Below, one piece after another: positions 4,705-10,989 of a stretch of 11,966 nt of DNA. Each line of letters opens with the position of its first letter. Positions within the stretch are counted from its first letter, which is position 1. The notes beneath the pieces were generated by a model, which had not been told where the DNA came from, ran no database searches, and saw only the letters and a program-made list of their open reading frames with translations. The position numbers and the translations under genes were made by a program. Source of the stretch: Baffinella frigidus (lineage: Eukaryota; Cryptophyceae; Cryptomonadales; Baffinellaceae); NCBI GenBank assembly GCA_026770585.1, contig MU647602.1, forward strand, positions 59,880 through 71,845, read 5' to 3'.

Positions 4705-7700
4705 CTGTCACCAACAACGCAACATCAGTCAACCAGCCACCAACATCAGCCACTCAGCCACCAACATCCGCCAATCAACCACCAACATCCGTCAACCAAC
4801 CCGCATCATCATCAGCCACCCAACCACCAACATCAGGCACCTACCCACCATGCACCTACCATGCACCTGGCGCCGCCTACATCGGTGACCCGCTCAGAAG
4901 AAGCCGCCCCCCCCCCTACATGTACAGGAATACCTCGTGAACAAAGACCCGTAAGCACCATCATGAGGCACCCACACACCATGTGCCAAGGGTCGCCTGT
5001 GGGGGGGCTTTCACCGTGCCTGCACCCTGAGAGCCATACAGGGGTACCTCGCTCATAAGGAGCCGCGCCCCCCCCTAGGACCACCATAGGGCCATACAGG
5101 GATACCTCGTGTACAAGAACCCGTAACTTAAGAGTACGCAACGGATTCGACCCCTGCGTGTTCTTAAGTCAGTACCAGCGGGTTGACAAACCAGCGGGTT
5201 GACTAGTCAACCGAGACTTGGTCAACCCGCTGGTACTAATTCAAGAACACGAGGACCAAACGACCCTCGAGCAAGGGTGTTGTTCAACGACCCTCGAGCA
5301 AGGGTGTTGAGGTATCCCTGGAGGAGCCGCCATTGGACCCTAGATAGGCCTACTGCAGGCGCATAGGATGGTGCGGCTCCATATGAGCAAGGTACCCCTG
5401 TACCGATTCGCTGACCCAGGTCGAGACAGTGCACTATCGTCAACCTTCCCGCAGCGCCGCTGCATCCCTCCCTTCCCCCCTTCCTCCCTTCCTCCCTTCC
5501 TCCCTGCCTAGGTAGCCTGCCTGCCTGCCTGCCTGCCTGCCTCCCTCCATGCCTCCCCTCTGCACTTCTGCGAGGCAGCGAGGTGTGGGCAGGCTTCTGT
5601 CTCGCAGCAAGTGTCACACCCGAGTCCTGCATTTGCCCCTACAGGGGTACCTCGCTCACACGAAACTGCCCCCCCCCCAGGACCACCATAGGGCCCTAGC
5701 AGGCATAGGCCTGCTGTAGGGTCCTAGGGGGATGCAGTTTCTTATGAGCGAGGCACCCCTGTAGACCAAAGCTTTGGCCCGACAAGTGTCGGGAGGCAAG
5801 TGTCGGGAGCAGCACCTTCTCCGAGGGTTTTTTCCCGCAGCAGGTTCCTCTGGGGGGGGGGAGGGGGGCAGTCTTGGATTCGCCCGCAACACCTTTGCAT
5901 ACCCCCAAGCCGGGCTTGCTGCGGAGGAGGAAAAGAAACCGAACAAGGTGCTGCGCTGCACCCGGCACTTGAATAGGGTGTGGGCAGGAATGCGTGTGGG
6001 AGGGAGTCTTGGTGGCAGCACCTTGTTCGAGGGCTTTCATCCGCAGCACCAGGTTCCTCAGGAGGCTCATCGTGAGCCCTCCTTCTCACAACGAGTTGCT
6101 TTACAAAAACTATTCCGGGTCCGGACCCTATTCACGTGCCGCACCTTTTTCGATTTCTTATCCTCCGCAGCAGCAGGCTCCTCTGGAGGGTCCACCGCGG
6201 GAGTCTCCTTGGCCTCCTTCTTGGCTTTCTTGGCCGCCTTGCGCTCCTTCTTCTCCTTCTTCGCTTTCTTGGCCTCTGCCTCATCGCCCTCCTGCTTCCA
6301 GACACCCAGGTCAGGTCAGCTGCAAGGCACCAACCACCCTACGCCAGGTCAGCCACGCACTGCTTCAAGGCACCTCCGTGTCAGGCCAGCTTGCAGGCAC
6401 CGGCGCGGCAGGGCAGGCACACTCGGACGCGTCCTTCTCCGCAACCCGAGGCTCGCCAGATCAGCAGCAAGGCATCACCGCGCCAGGTTAGCTCAAGGCA
6501 CCCCCACGTCAGGCCAGCTTAAATGCGCCACCTACCACGCCCGATCAGCCACACGCTGCCGCGTCACAGCAGGCAGCCGTGCTTCTCTCTTCTCTCTGCC
6601 CCCAGGCACGCCCGGTGAGATTCAAAGCATCGCCCACCACGCCAGGTCAGCTGCTTGGTTGGCACAAGACACCCCAACGCCAGGTCAGCAACTCCTGCTG
6701 CAAGGCACCCCCACGTGAGGTGTACAACTGGTGAGGCACGCGCTGGCATGGTGATAGGGTAACGTCCGGAAAACCGGGTAGTTGGGCCTACGGTATTGCC
6801 TACGGTAGGCAGTAGGGCTCCTAGGACCTAATGTTTCACAGGACCTCCCATAGGGCCCTACGGCCTACCGTAGGCAATACCGTAGGCTAAACTACCCGGT
6901 TTTCAGGACGTGAGCCTATGAATGTGTCCCAGCAGGCGTCTTTACCTCGCCGCACACCCCGAGGCAGCATTGGTGCTTCGGAACATACCAAAATCTATCC
7001 ACATAAAAAGGCGTAATATAGCATCATCGTATGCCTAAAATAGCATTTACACCCTTGTCTTGGGCGTCGGAAGCCCAAGATAGCGGGACAGAATCTGTCT
7101 TGTTCCGAAATGAGATTGTTGCGCACTCCCACTTGGCAGACATCATCGCTTCTCCGCAACCCGGGGATCCTTGCTTCTCCGAAACCCACGAGGCAGGGTA
7201 GGTCCCTACGGCTGCTTCCGCTGAAAGAAACCTAGCTCTGCCTGACTCGGGTTGACTGATCGTTTTCACTCAGACAGCTGGATTTGCGCCCACACCCTGG
7301 GGAATTAACTTCCAGTCTCGCCAAATTGCGAGACCAATCCGTGTGAGGCAGAGCTAGAACATGTTTCTTCGATGAGGAGGAGGCACACCAGGTCAGCTTC
7401 GGGGAGGGTCGCAGAGATTCTCTGAAGAGATGGCATCTCTGCCACACGGAAGCGTGCACCGCATTCCAGAGAGTGAAGGCGAGCAAGACACCACCACGCC
7501 TAGCTCTCTCTTTCTCTCTCTCTCTCTCTCTCATCAGTCTATTTGGTCTCACTGGTCCAGCAAGACCGGGCCCTTTTCCGCTCCAAAGTTGACGGATGTG
7601 TACCGCACACCCAGCAGGTCAACTTGAGAACAGTCGGTGAACCCGAGTGAGACAGCGCTAGACGGTGCCACGCCAGAGGGCTGGAGGGAAACCGACGTCT

Positions 7701-10700
7701 TATCTTCGTCAGATCTGACGAAAGTGACTTGAGGTTTCTTGGTAGTTCCCCTGACAGAACAAGGCACGTGGTTTGTCGGGAGGGTGGGGGGGGGTAGAGC
7801 AAGGCACGCGCCTCGTTCGGAGGGGGGTTCGATGCGCACCGAGACAAAAGTCGAGAGTGGGACGCCTCAAAGCAAAAGTGGAACCTCCATTAACTTAAGG
7901 TAACGGTGGAGAGCAAGGCATGCGACTCGTTCGGGAGCGGCGTGAAGCACGGCTCGTAGTTTAGTGTTTAGGGTGTAGGATGTGGGGTGTGGGGTGTGGG
8001 GTGTAGGGTGTAGGGTGTAGGGTGTAGGGTGTAGGGCGTAGGGTGTAGGGTGTACAGGGGTACCTCGCTCATAAGAAACCGCCCCCCCCTAGGATCCTAC
8101 ATTAGGCCTATGCCTAGGGCCCTACGGTGGTCCTAGGGGGGGGGCAGTTTCGTATGAGCGAGGTACCCCTGTAGGGTGCCGGGTGTGGGGTGTGGGGTGT
8201 GGGGTGTGGGGTGTGGGGTGTGGGGTGTGGGGTGTAAGTTGTAGGGTGTAGGGGAGGACCCCGAGGTGATGGCGGTGACGTTCGCGGTGTGAGGGACAAG
8301 AACGAGTGCACTGTGGCACGCGCGACGCCGAGATAGGCAACCGGTTTCTGTGTCGCCATCTATCAATGGTCTGGTGTAGGGTGTATGGCACCTCCTCATC
8401 GCTGTCTTCGAACTTCTTCTTCTCCCCCTCGAAATCCTTGCCGAGCTTCGACGGCCGATCGCTGCTCATCCCCAGCCCCCGCTTGCCCTCACTCTGCGCG
8501 GGGGGGGATAGTCGTGAGGTTAGCTACCAGGCCGCGTCGATCATCCAGCTCAGCCTCACACGGTTTGGTCTCGTCAATTCAACGGGAAGTCAATTCCCTG
8601 GGGGTTTGGTGCAAACCCGTCAACTTTTGGAGTTGAAACGATCAGTCAACCCGAGTCAAACAGAGATAGATAATGTTGCCCGCTGCGCAACACTGATAGG
8701 CTGCGTGTTTGCCCGCCTCCAGAGCCTGTATCAGCCAGGAGAGGAGGTCTACAGGGGTACCTCTCTCAGAAGAAACTGCCCCCCCCATAGGACCACCGCA
8801 TGGCTCTAGGCATTGGGCTACTGTAGGGTCCTGGGGGGGGGGCGATTTGTTGTGAGTGAGGTACCCCTGTCTGTAGAGGTTGCTGGAAGCGTGATTGACG
8901 CCCGCAGGCTGAGGTTTGACCCTAATCCAGGCCTCGCAGCGCTTGGTTCGGCGAGAATCAGGGCGGGAAGGTAGCAGGTAGCTGGCAGGGCAGCACGTTG
9001 TTGGTGTGCGCAGATAGCAGGGCGGCAGGGTGCGCAGGTAGCTAGCTGGCAGGGCGGGAGGGCGGGAGGTGTCAAGAAGGGGCGGCAGCTAGCTAGCAGG
9101 GCGGCTAGCAGGGTTCACGGGCGGCATGTCATGACGCAGGGTGAGCAGGTAGCTAGCTAGCAGGGCGTGGCTCACCAACAAGGCTAGCAGTTCGCGGCCC
9201 TTTCCGTACCTTGTTAGTGTGGGCATCGATAGCTAGCAGGGCGCGGCACACCACAAGTAGCTGGGTAGCTAGCAGGGCAGTGCCGTGTTGGTGTGGGCAT
9301 CTAGCAGCTAGCAGGGCAGCCAGGTAGCTAGCTAGCAGTGCGCGGCCCTTTCCGTACCTCGAGCAAGCAGGGCGGCAGGGCGTGGCACACCACCAGTGGC
9401 TAGCTAGGTAGCTAGCAGGGCAGTACTGTGTTGGTGTGGGCATCTAGCAGCTAGCAGGGCAGCCAGCTAGCTAGCTAGCATGGTGCGGCCCCTTCCGTAC
9501 CTTGTTAGTGTGGGCATCGACGGCGATCTTCTCCATGGTGGCATCATCGAACGCCCAGTCCTGCTTCTTCACCTTCACTTTGCAGTTGTCCAGGTAGCCC
9601 CCGTGCGAGAACATATTCGAAAGGAAGCCTGTCAGGATCGTCATCGGCAGCTTCGCCCGCTCCTCCTCCTCGCTCTCATCGCTCGACGAGTCCTCCGAAT
9701 CCCCCGCCGCCGCCCCCTTGGCGGCTGAGTACTTCTTGATGGCGGTGTGCGCGCCGACTGCCGCCAGGGGCGCGTTCTCCTGCACCACCGAGTAGCCCAG
9801 GATCTGGCTGAGGTCCGTGTTGGAGTAGCTTTTCACGTCCTTGGTCTTGTTGAGGAAGGCGCGCTTGTACGCGTAGCGCTGCGTGACGACCGCCGCGGCC
9901 GCGTAGGAGCGCCCGGCCCGCCGCGCCTCGTGGTCGGCTGTGCTCGAGCTTGCCGCCCGCGCGTCCACGTCGCTGTCGCTGCTCGAATCCGAACTGCTCG
10001 ATTCCGCCTTCGCAGCTTTCTTGCTCTTTTTCGCTTTCTTTGCTTTCTTGCTCTTCGCCGCCGCCTCCTCCTCGTCGTCAGAATCCGAGGAGGAATCAGC
10101 CTTCTTCCCCTTCTTGCTCTTCTTCGACTTGCTGTCCTCCGCGTCGCCCCCCCCCTTGCTCTTCTTCCCCTTCTTCTTCACCTCCGCCTTCTTCGCCGCC
10201 TCGTCCTCGTCGCTCGAGTCAGAGTCAGAGCCGTCGCTTTTGTTGACGATGTTCGACAGCTTGGAGAGCAGCGAGTTGTAGCTGTTGGTCTGCACCGCCT
10301 GCGCTCCCCAGTCGTTGCCGTTCTCCGCGCCGATGCCCACCTGGTCGGCGCGCTTCTTCGTCCAGAGATGCTTGGTGATCCCCTTGTTGTCAATACCCAG
10401 GCCCTTACCCTCCTCCCACCCCATCTTCTTCACCATGTTGTAGGCGAAATCCTGCAGCCCAACACGCCCGCATTCGTCAGCACTTCGAGCACGTGGCCCA
10501 GCCTAATCGTCTGGCCATCCACCCACGCGGGAGGAATCTCGGCCTGTGCGGCCTACCGCCGTGTGGGGCGACCGTCGGCCGCATTTGTGCCGCATTCTGG
10601 GGGTTTCCGCAACAGCGAGGGTGGGCGAATGCGGTGGTGGGGAGCACCTTGCGGTCGAGCCCCTGGAAGGTCTCGGTCTTGACGCTGGCGGCCGTGGCGG

Positions 10701-10722
10701 TCGCTGGGATAGGGGACGCCAT
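4531..10722 (-). CDS. G-patch protein, PinX1/GPATCH4-like, with KKE-rich C-terminus
   Basis: Proposed six exons on the minus strand: 10722-10648, 10543-10493, 10451-9501, 8493-8392, 6291-6145 and 4704-4531 (TGA), about 499 aa. All five introns are GT-AG and phase 0. The start at 10722 (GTCGCCATGG) has a good Kozak context; an in-frame ATG also lies at 10734. Residues 29-90 form the G-patch: AW...GH, then DFAYNMVKKMGWEEGKGLG and GITKHLWTKKRADQVGIG, the order seen in PinX1 (TAW...MLEKMGW-KGKGLG). Residues 114-208 are Ser/Asp and Lys-Lys repeats, 221-261 hold QRYAYKRAFLNKTKDV...DLSQILG (resembling the KR...LNEIL block of PinX1/Pxr1), and the last exons are Lys/Glu repeats ending KKKKKKKSA. The family acts in the nucleolus in rRNA/snoRNA processing as cofactors of DEAH helicases; that role is inferred by homology. 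The joining of exons 4-6 is the weaker part. Confidence 0.72.
4716..4865 (-). repeat. About 21-bp minisatellite abutting the exon 6 acceptor
   Basis: Units on the + strand read CCACCAACATC-GCCA-TCAA, at least five copies. On the gene's strand each unit is TTGGTGG-TGA-TGGC-GATG-like and contains branch-point-like CTGAT or TTGAT. The array ends directly at the acceptor of exon 6. Confidence 0.65.
4885..4953 (+). mobile_element. Diverged half element(s), family 1
   Basis: CGGTGACCCGCTCAGAAGAAGCC plus a C run resembles the left arm of family 1, followed by TACAGGAATACCTCGTGAAC, a tip resembling 5094-5113 (TACAGGGATACCTCGTGTAC). These are partial, decayed copies without matching right arms. Confidence 0.4.
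5037..5402. mobile_element. Long composite family 1 element, copy F
   Basis: Left arm TACAGGGGTACCTCGCTCAT-AAGGAGCCGC and right arm GCGGCTCCATATGAGCAAGG-TACCCCTGTA define a 366-bp element of the GGAGCCGC subtype. Its interior holds a nested palindrome: AGTACCAGCGGGTTGAC (5171-5187) against GTCAACCCGCTGGTACT (5221-5237), exact, with GGTTGACTAGTCAACC (5197-5212) as a perfect 16-bp palindrome between. Next come two exact 24-bp direct repeats starting AACGACCCTCGAGCAAGGGT (5259-5282 and 5286-5309). No transposase frame. Confidence 0.65.
5464..5556 (+). repeat. CCTCCCTT / CCTG microsatellite
   Basis: Pyrimidine-rich tandem units: CTTCCTCC-type then CCTGCCTG-type repeats. On the minus (gene) strand it is purine-rich. 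Non-coding. Confidence 0.7.
5640..5763. mobile_element. Palindromic MITE-like element, family 1, copy G
   Basis: Left TACAGGGGTACCTCGCTCAC, right ATGAGCGAGGCACCCCTGTA, core GGACCACCATAGGGCCCTAG. Lies in intron 5 of the G-patch gene. Confidence 0.8.
5811..6187. repeat. Direct and inverted copies of the exon 5 donor border
   Basis: The true border on the + strand is GCACCTTTTTCGATTTCTTATCC followed by TCCGCAGCAGCAGGCTCCTC (6141-6180, with gaps). Similar sequence recurs in the same orientation at about 5813-5852 and 6019-6062. An inverted copy lies at 5917-5980, where the + strand reads GCGGAGGAGGAAAAGAAACC then GAACAAG|GTGCTGCG and CACTTGAATAGGGT. The true intron start has CACGTGAATAGGGT at the same place, so the match extends past the splice site. 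Confidence 0.65.
6145..6291 (-). CDS. Exon 5 of the G-patch gene (49 codons, KKE-rich)
   Basis: Open in frame from GAG after acceptor GGAAGCAG to AAG before donor GTGCGG. It encodes EGDEAEAKKAKKEKKERKAA, further Lys/Ala repeats, the block VDPPEEPAAAEDKKSKK and nothing else recognisable. Branch-like CTGACCTGACC precedes the acceptor. This composition is typical of nucleolar protein tails. Confidence 0.65.
6300..6720 (-). repeat. Degenerate minisatellite carrying branch-point-like motifs
   Basis: About eight to ten degenerate units of the + strand pattern CAAGGCACC-CC-ACG-CAGGTCAGC. On the gene's strand each reads GCTGACCTGG-CGT-GGTGCCTTG. The sequence just before the exon 5 acceptor is GCAGCTGACCTGACCTGGGT, so the repeated unit equals the branch-point region of that acceptor. 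Confidence 0.6.
6754..6919. mobile_element. Palindromic MITE-like element, family 3
   Basis: A 166-bp inverted repeat. The left arm ATAGG-TAACGTCCGGAAAACC then GGGTAGTTGGGCCTACGGTA matches the reverse complement of the right arm (TACCGTAGGC...GGTTTTCAGGACGTGAGCCTAT) over about 55-60 bp at roughly 90 percent by eye. The centre is CCTAGGACCTAATG-like. Different in sequence from families 1 and 2; single copy in this window. Confidence 0.75.
7232..7357 (-). mobile_element. Family 2 repeat, copy 1 (MITE-like)
   Basis: Ends CTAGCTCTGCCT and AGGCAGAGCTAG are exact inverted repeats. Its reverse complement aligns with copy 3 (8545-8669) over the whole length: TTGGTCTCG, AATTCCC-GGG, GAAACGATCAGTCAACCCGA. 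Confidence 0.7.
7500..7661 (+). mobile_element. Family 2 repeat, copy 2, expanded by a (TC)n tract
   Basis: Begins CTAGCTCTCTC and ends GCGCTAG. After the (TC)n expansion it shows ATTTGGTCTC, CCGCACACCCAGCAGGTCAA and GAACCCGAGTGAGACAG, matching copies 1 and 3. More diverged than they are from each other. Confidence 0.5.
7757..7945 (+). repeat. Small direct-repeat cluster
   Basis: AGAGCAAGGCA-GCG-CTCGTTCGG occurs at 7796-7820 and 7911-7935, with a weaker relative, AGAACAAGGCACGTGGTTTG, at 7757-7776. No gene seen in the stretch. Confidence 0.5.
7965..8255 (+). repeat. GGGTGTA / GGGTGTG heptamer array
   Basis: Two blocks of seven-base units, 7965-8054 and 8172-8250, separated exactly by family 1 copy H. 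The unit is one or two changes from TTTAGGG, and the left end grades from GTTTAGGG, so it may be a drifted telomere-like array. Confidence 0.8.
8053..8173. mobile_element. Palindromic MITE-like element, family 1, copy H
   Basis: A 121-bp copy inserted into the GGGTGTA array. Left context GGGTG-TACAGGGG and right context CCCCTGTA-GGGTG show that removal of the element with one TA restores the array, which is direct evidence for insertion at TA with TA duplication, as in the Tc1/mariner group. Confidence 0.88.
8392..8493 (-). CDS. Exon 4 of the G-patch gene (34 codons)
   Basis: Encodes SEGKRGLGMSSDRPSKLGKD and a Lys/Glu tail ending EDSDEE. The acceptor is textbook: branch-like GCTAAC, a run of C, then GCGCAG|AGT; the donor is GAG|GTGCCA. 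Phase 0 at both ends. The charged composition fits between exon 3 (...DAHTNK) and the KKE exon 5. Confidence 0.62.
8545..8669 (+). mobile_element. Family 2 repeat, copy 3
   Basis: CAGCTCAGCCTCACACGG at the left and AACAGAGATAG at the right correspond to the ends of copy 1 in reverse, with internal TTTGGTCTCG, AGTCAATTCCCTGGGGG and GAAACGATCAGTCAACCCGA. Confidence 0.65.
8750..8870. mobile_element. Palindromic MITE-like element, family 1, copy I
   Basis: Left TACAGGGGTACCTCTCTCAG, right GTGAGTGAGGTACCCCTGT, core GGACCACCGCATGG. Somewhat diverged; the right end reads CTGTCTGTA, perhaps a 4-bp slippage. Confidence 0.75.
8960..9483 (-). repeat. TAGCTAGCAGGG satellite with about 145-bp higher-order unit
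   Basis: Short units TAGCTAGCAGGGC are organised into two longer repeats, about 9188-9338 and 9339-9483, which align along their length (GCGCGGCCCTTTCCGTACC at the start, GTGTTGGTGTGGGCATCTAG later, CAGCCAG-TAGCTAGCTAGCA at the end). 9192-9230 is a near copy of the exon 3 donor border at 9483-9521, both reading CTTTCCGTACC-style on + (donor AAG|GTACGG on the gene strand). 9339-9359 is a shorter copy. Confidence 0.75.
9501..10451 (-). CDS. Main exon (exon 3) of the G-patch gene
   Basis: 317 codons open throughout, from GAT at 10451 after acceptor GGCTGCAG to AAG at 9501 before donor GTACGG. It carries nearly the whole G-patch and the PinX1-like KR block. If the donor at 9500 is not used, the frame ends ten codons later at TAG (9473-9471), giving the alternative tail VRKGPHHAS. 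I favour the donor because ACTAACAAG|GTACGG is a good splice site and the next exon continues sensibly as HTNK-SEGKRGLG. A small duplicated copy of this border lies further along the intron. Confidence 0.85.
10493..10722 (-). other. 5' exons 1-2 and short introns of the G-patch gene
   Basis: Exon 1 (10722-10648) encodes 25 residues ending FQGLDRK; intron 1 is 10647-10544 (104 nt, donor AAG|GTGCTC, acceptor CACAG|GCC). Exon 2 (10543-10493) encodes AEIPPAWVDGQTIRLGH. Intron 2 would be 10492-10452, only 41 nt, with donor CAC|GTGCTC, branch-like CTGAC and acceptor CTGCAG. The AW followed about ten residues later by the G-patch core matches the PinX1 N-terminus, which supports the joins. A one-base indel that fuses exon 2 and exon 3 is the alternative. 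Confidence 0.55.
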
Positions 10723-10989
10723 GGCGACTGTCATGCACTGGCTGCAGCTTCGCGTCGAGGTGCGAGGAGCTTCGCGTCGATGCGATTCGGCACGTGCCCA
10801 ACTACTTTTGCGGTGGCTGTTGTCAACTTTGAAGGAATGGGTTCGAAGTTCCCTTTCAAAAATTCCACCTCAAGTCAACTGTGAATGGAAAGTTGACTTC
10901 TGGTAAAATGCTCCAGCTCAAGGAACTTTGTGGGCAGCCGGCCCCCGTTCTGCTCCTCTCGCGCAGCCTCCTTCACAGTTCTCGACCAG
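10723..10989. promoter_or_regulatory. Divergent promoter region, G-patch gene (-) and Alr-like gene (+)
   Basis: Only 267 bases separate the two start codons. Visible elements: two exact direct repeats AGCTTCGCGTCGA (10746-10758 and 10768-10780), a perfect palindrome GGCACGTGCC (10789-10798) with a CACGTG E-box/G-box core, and an inverted repeat AAGTCAACT (10872-10880) / AGTTGACTT (10891-10899) with the same GTCAACTT word at 10822-10829. Shared regulation of the two genes is inference. Confidence 0.5.

Larger units (their letters stand above)
4705..6144 (-). other. Intron 5 of the G-patch gene (1.44 kb)
   Basis: From donor AAG|GTGCGG (6145/6144) to acceptor GACAG (4705). Contents in + order: a 21-bp minisatellite, diverged family 1 fragments, composite element F, a CCTCCCTT/CCTG microsatellite (about 5464-5556), family 1 copy G and three copies of the exon 5 donor border. 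No gene seen. Confidence 0.6.
6292..8391 (-). other. Intron 4 of the G-patch gene (2.1 kb)
   Basis: From donor GAG|GTGCCA (8392/8391) to acceptor GAAGCAG (6292). In + order it holds: a minisatellite (6300-6720), palindromic family 3 (6754-6919), about 300 bases (6920-7231) in which I see only the short repeat CTTCTCCGCAACCCG shared with 6440-6454, family 2 copies 1 and 2, a small repeat cluster (7757-7945) and a GGGTGTA array split by family 1 copy H. An unrecognised small exon is possible. Confidence 0.55.
8494..9500 (-). other. Intron 3 of the G-patch gene (1.0 kb)
   Basis: From donor AAG|GTACGG to acceptor CCGCGCAG. In + order it holds family 2 copy 3, family 1 copy I, a short unremarkable stretch (8880-8960) and a TAGCTAGCAGGG-based satellite with copies of the exon 3 border. 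No other gene seen. Confidence 0.6.

Noticed and set aside
5774-6718. A 314-codon + strand open frame over exon 5 and the minisatellite
   Set aside because: It starts in a repeat copy, runs through Phe/Ser/Leu shadow of KKE codons and ends in translated minisatellite. No domain.
7363-7393. Inverted copy of the G-patch exon 4 donor border (CGATGAGGAGG)
   Set aside because: Only about 11 bases match and GATGAGGAGG is a common acidic-codon word; not enough to add to the border-copy list.
8960-9483. CRISPR-like array
   Set aside because: Units are contiguous, degenerate TAGCTAGC satellites without regular unique spacers, in an intron of a eukaryotic gene.
9471-9500. C-terminal end VRKGPHHAS-stop as the end of the G-patch protein
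   Set aside because: AAG|GTACGG is a good donor exactly there, the extra residues are translated satellite, and charged, frame-compatible exons with good splice sites follow. Kept only as an alternative.
9747-10682. A 311-codon + strand open frame opposite the G-patch exon
   Set aside because: It is the shadow of the Lys/Ser/Glu-rich minus-strand exon, giving Leu/Arg-rich sequence without domains; the minus strand has the recognisable G-patch.
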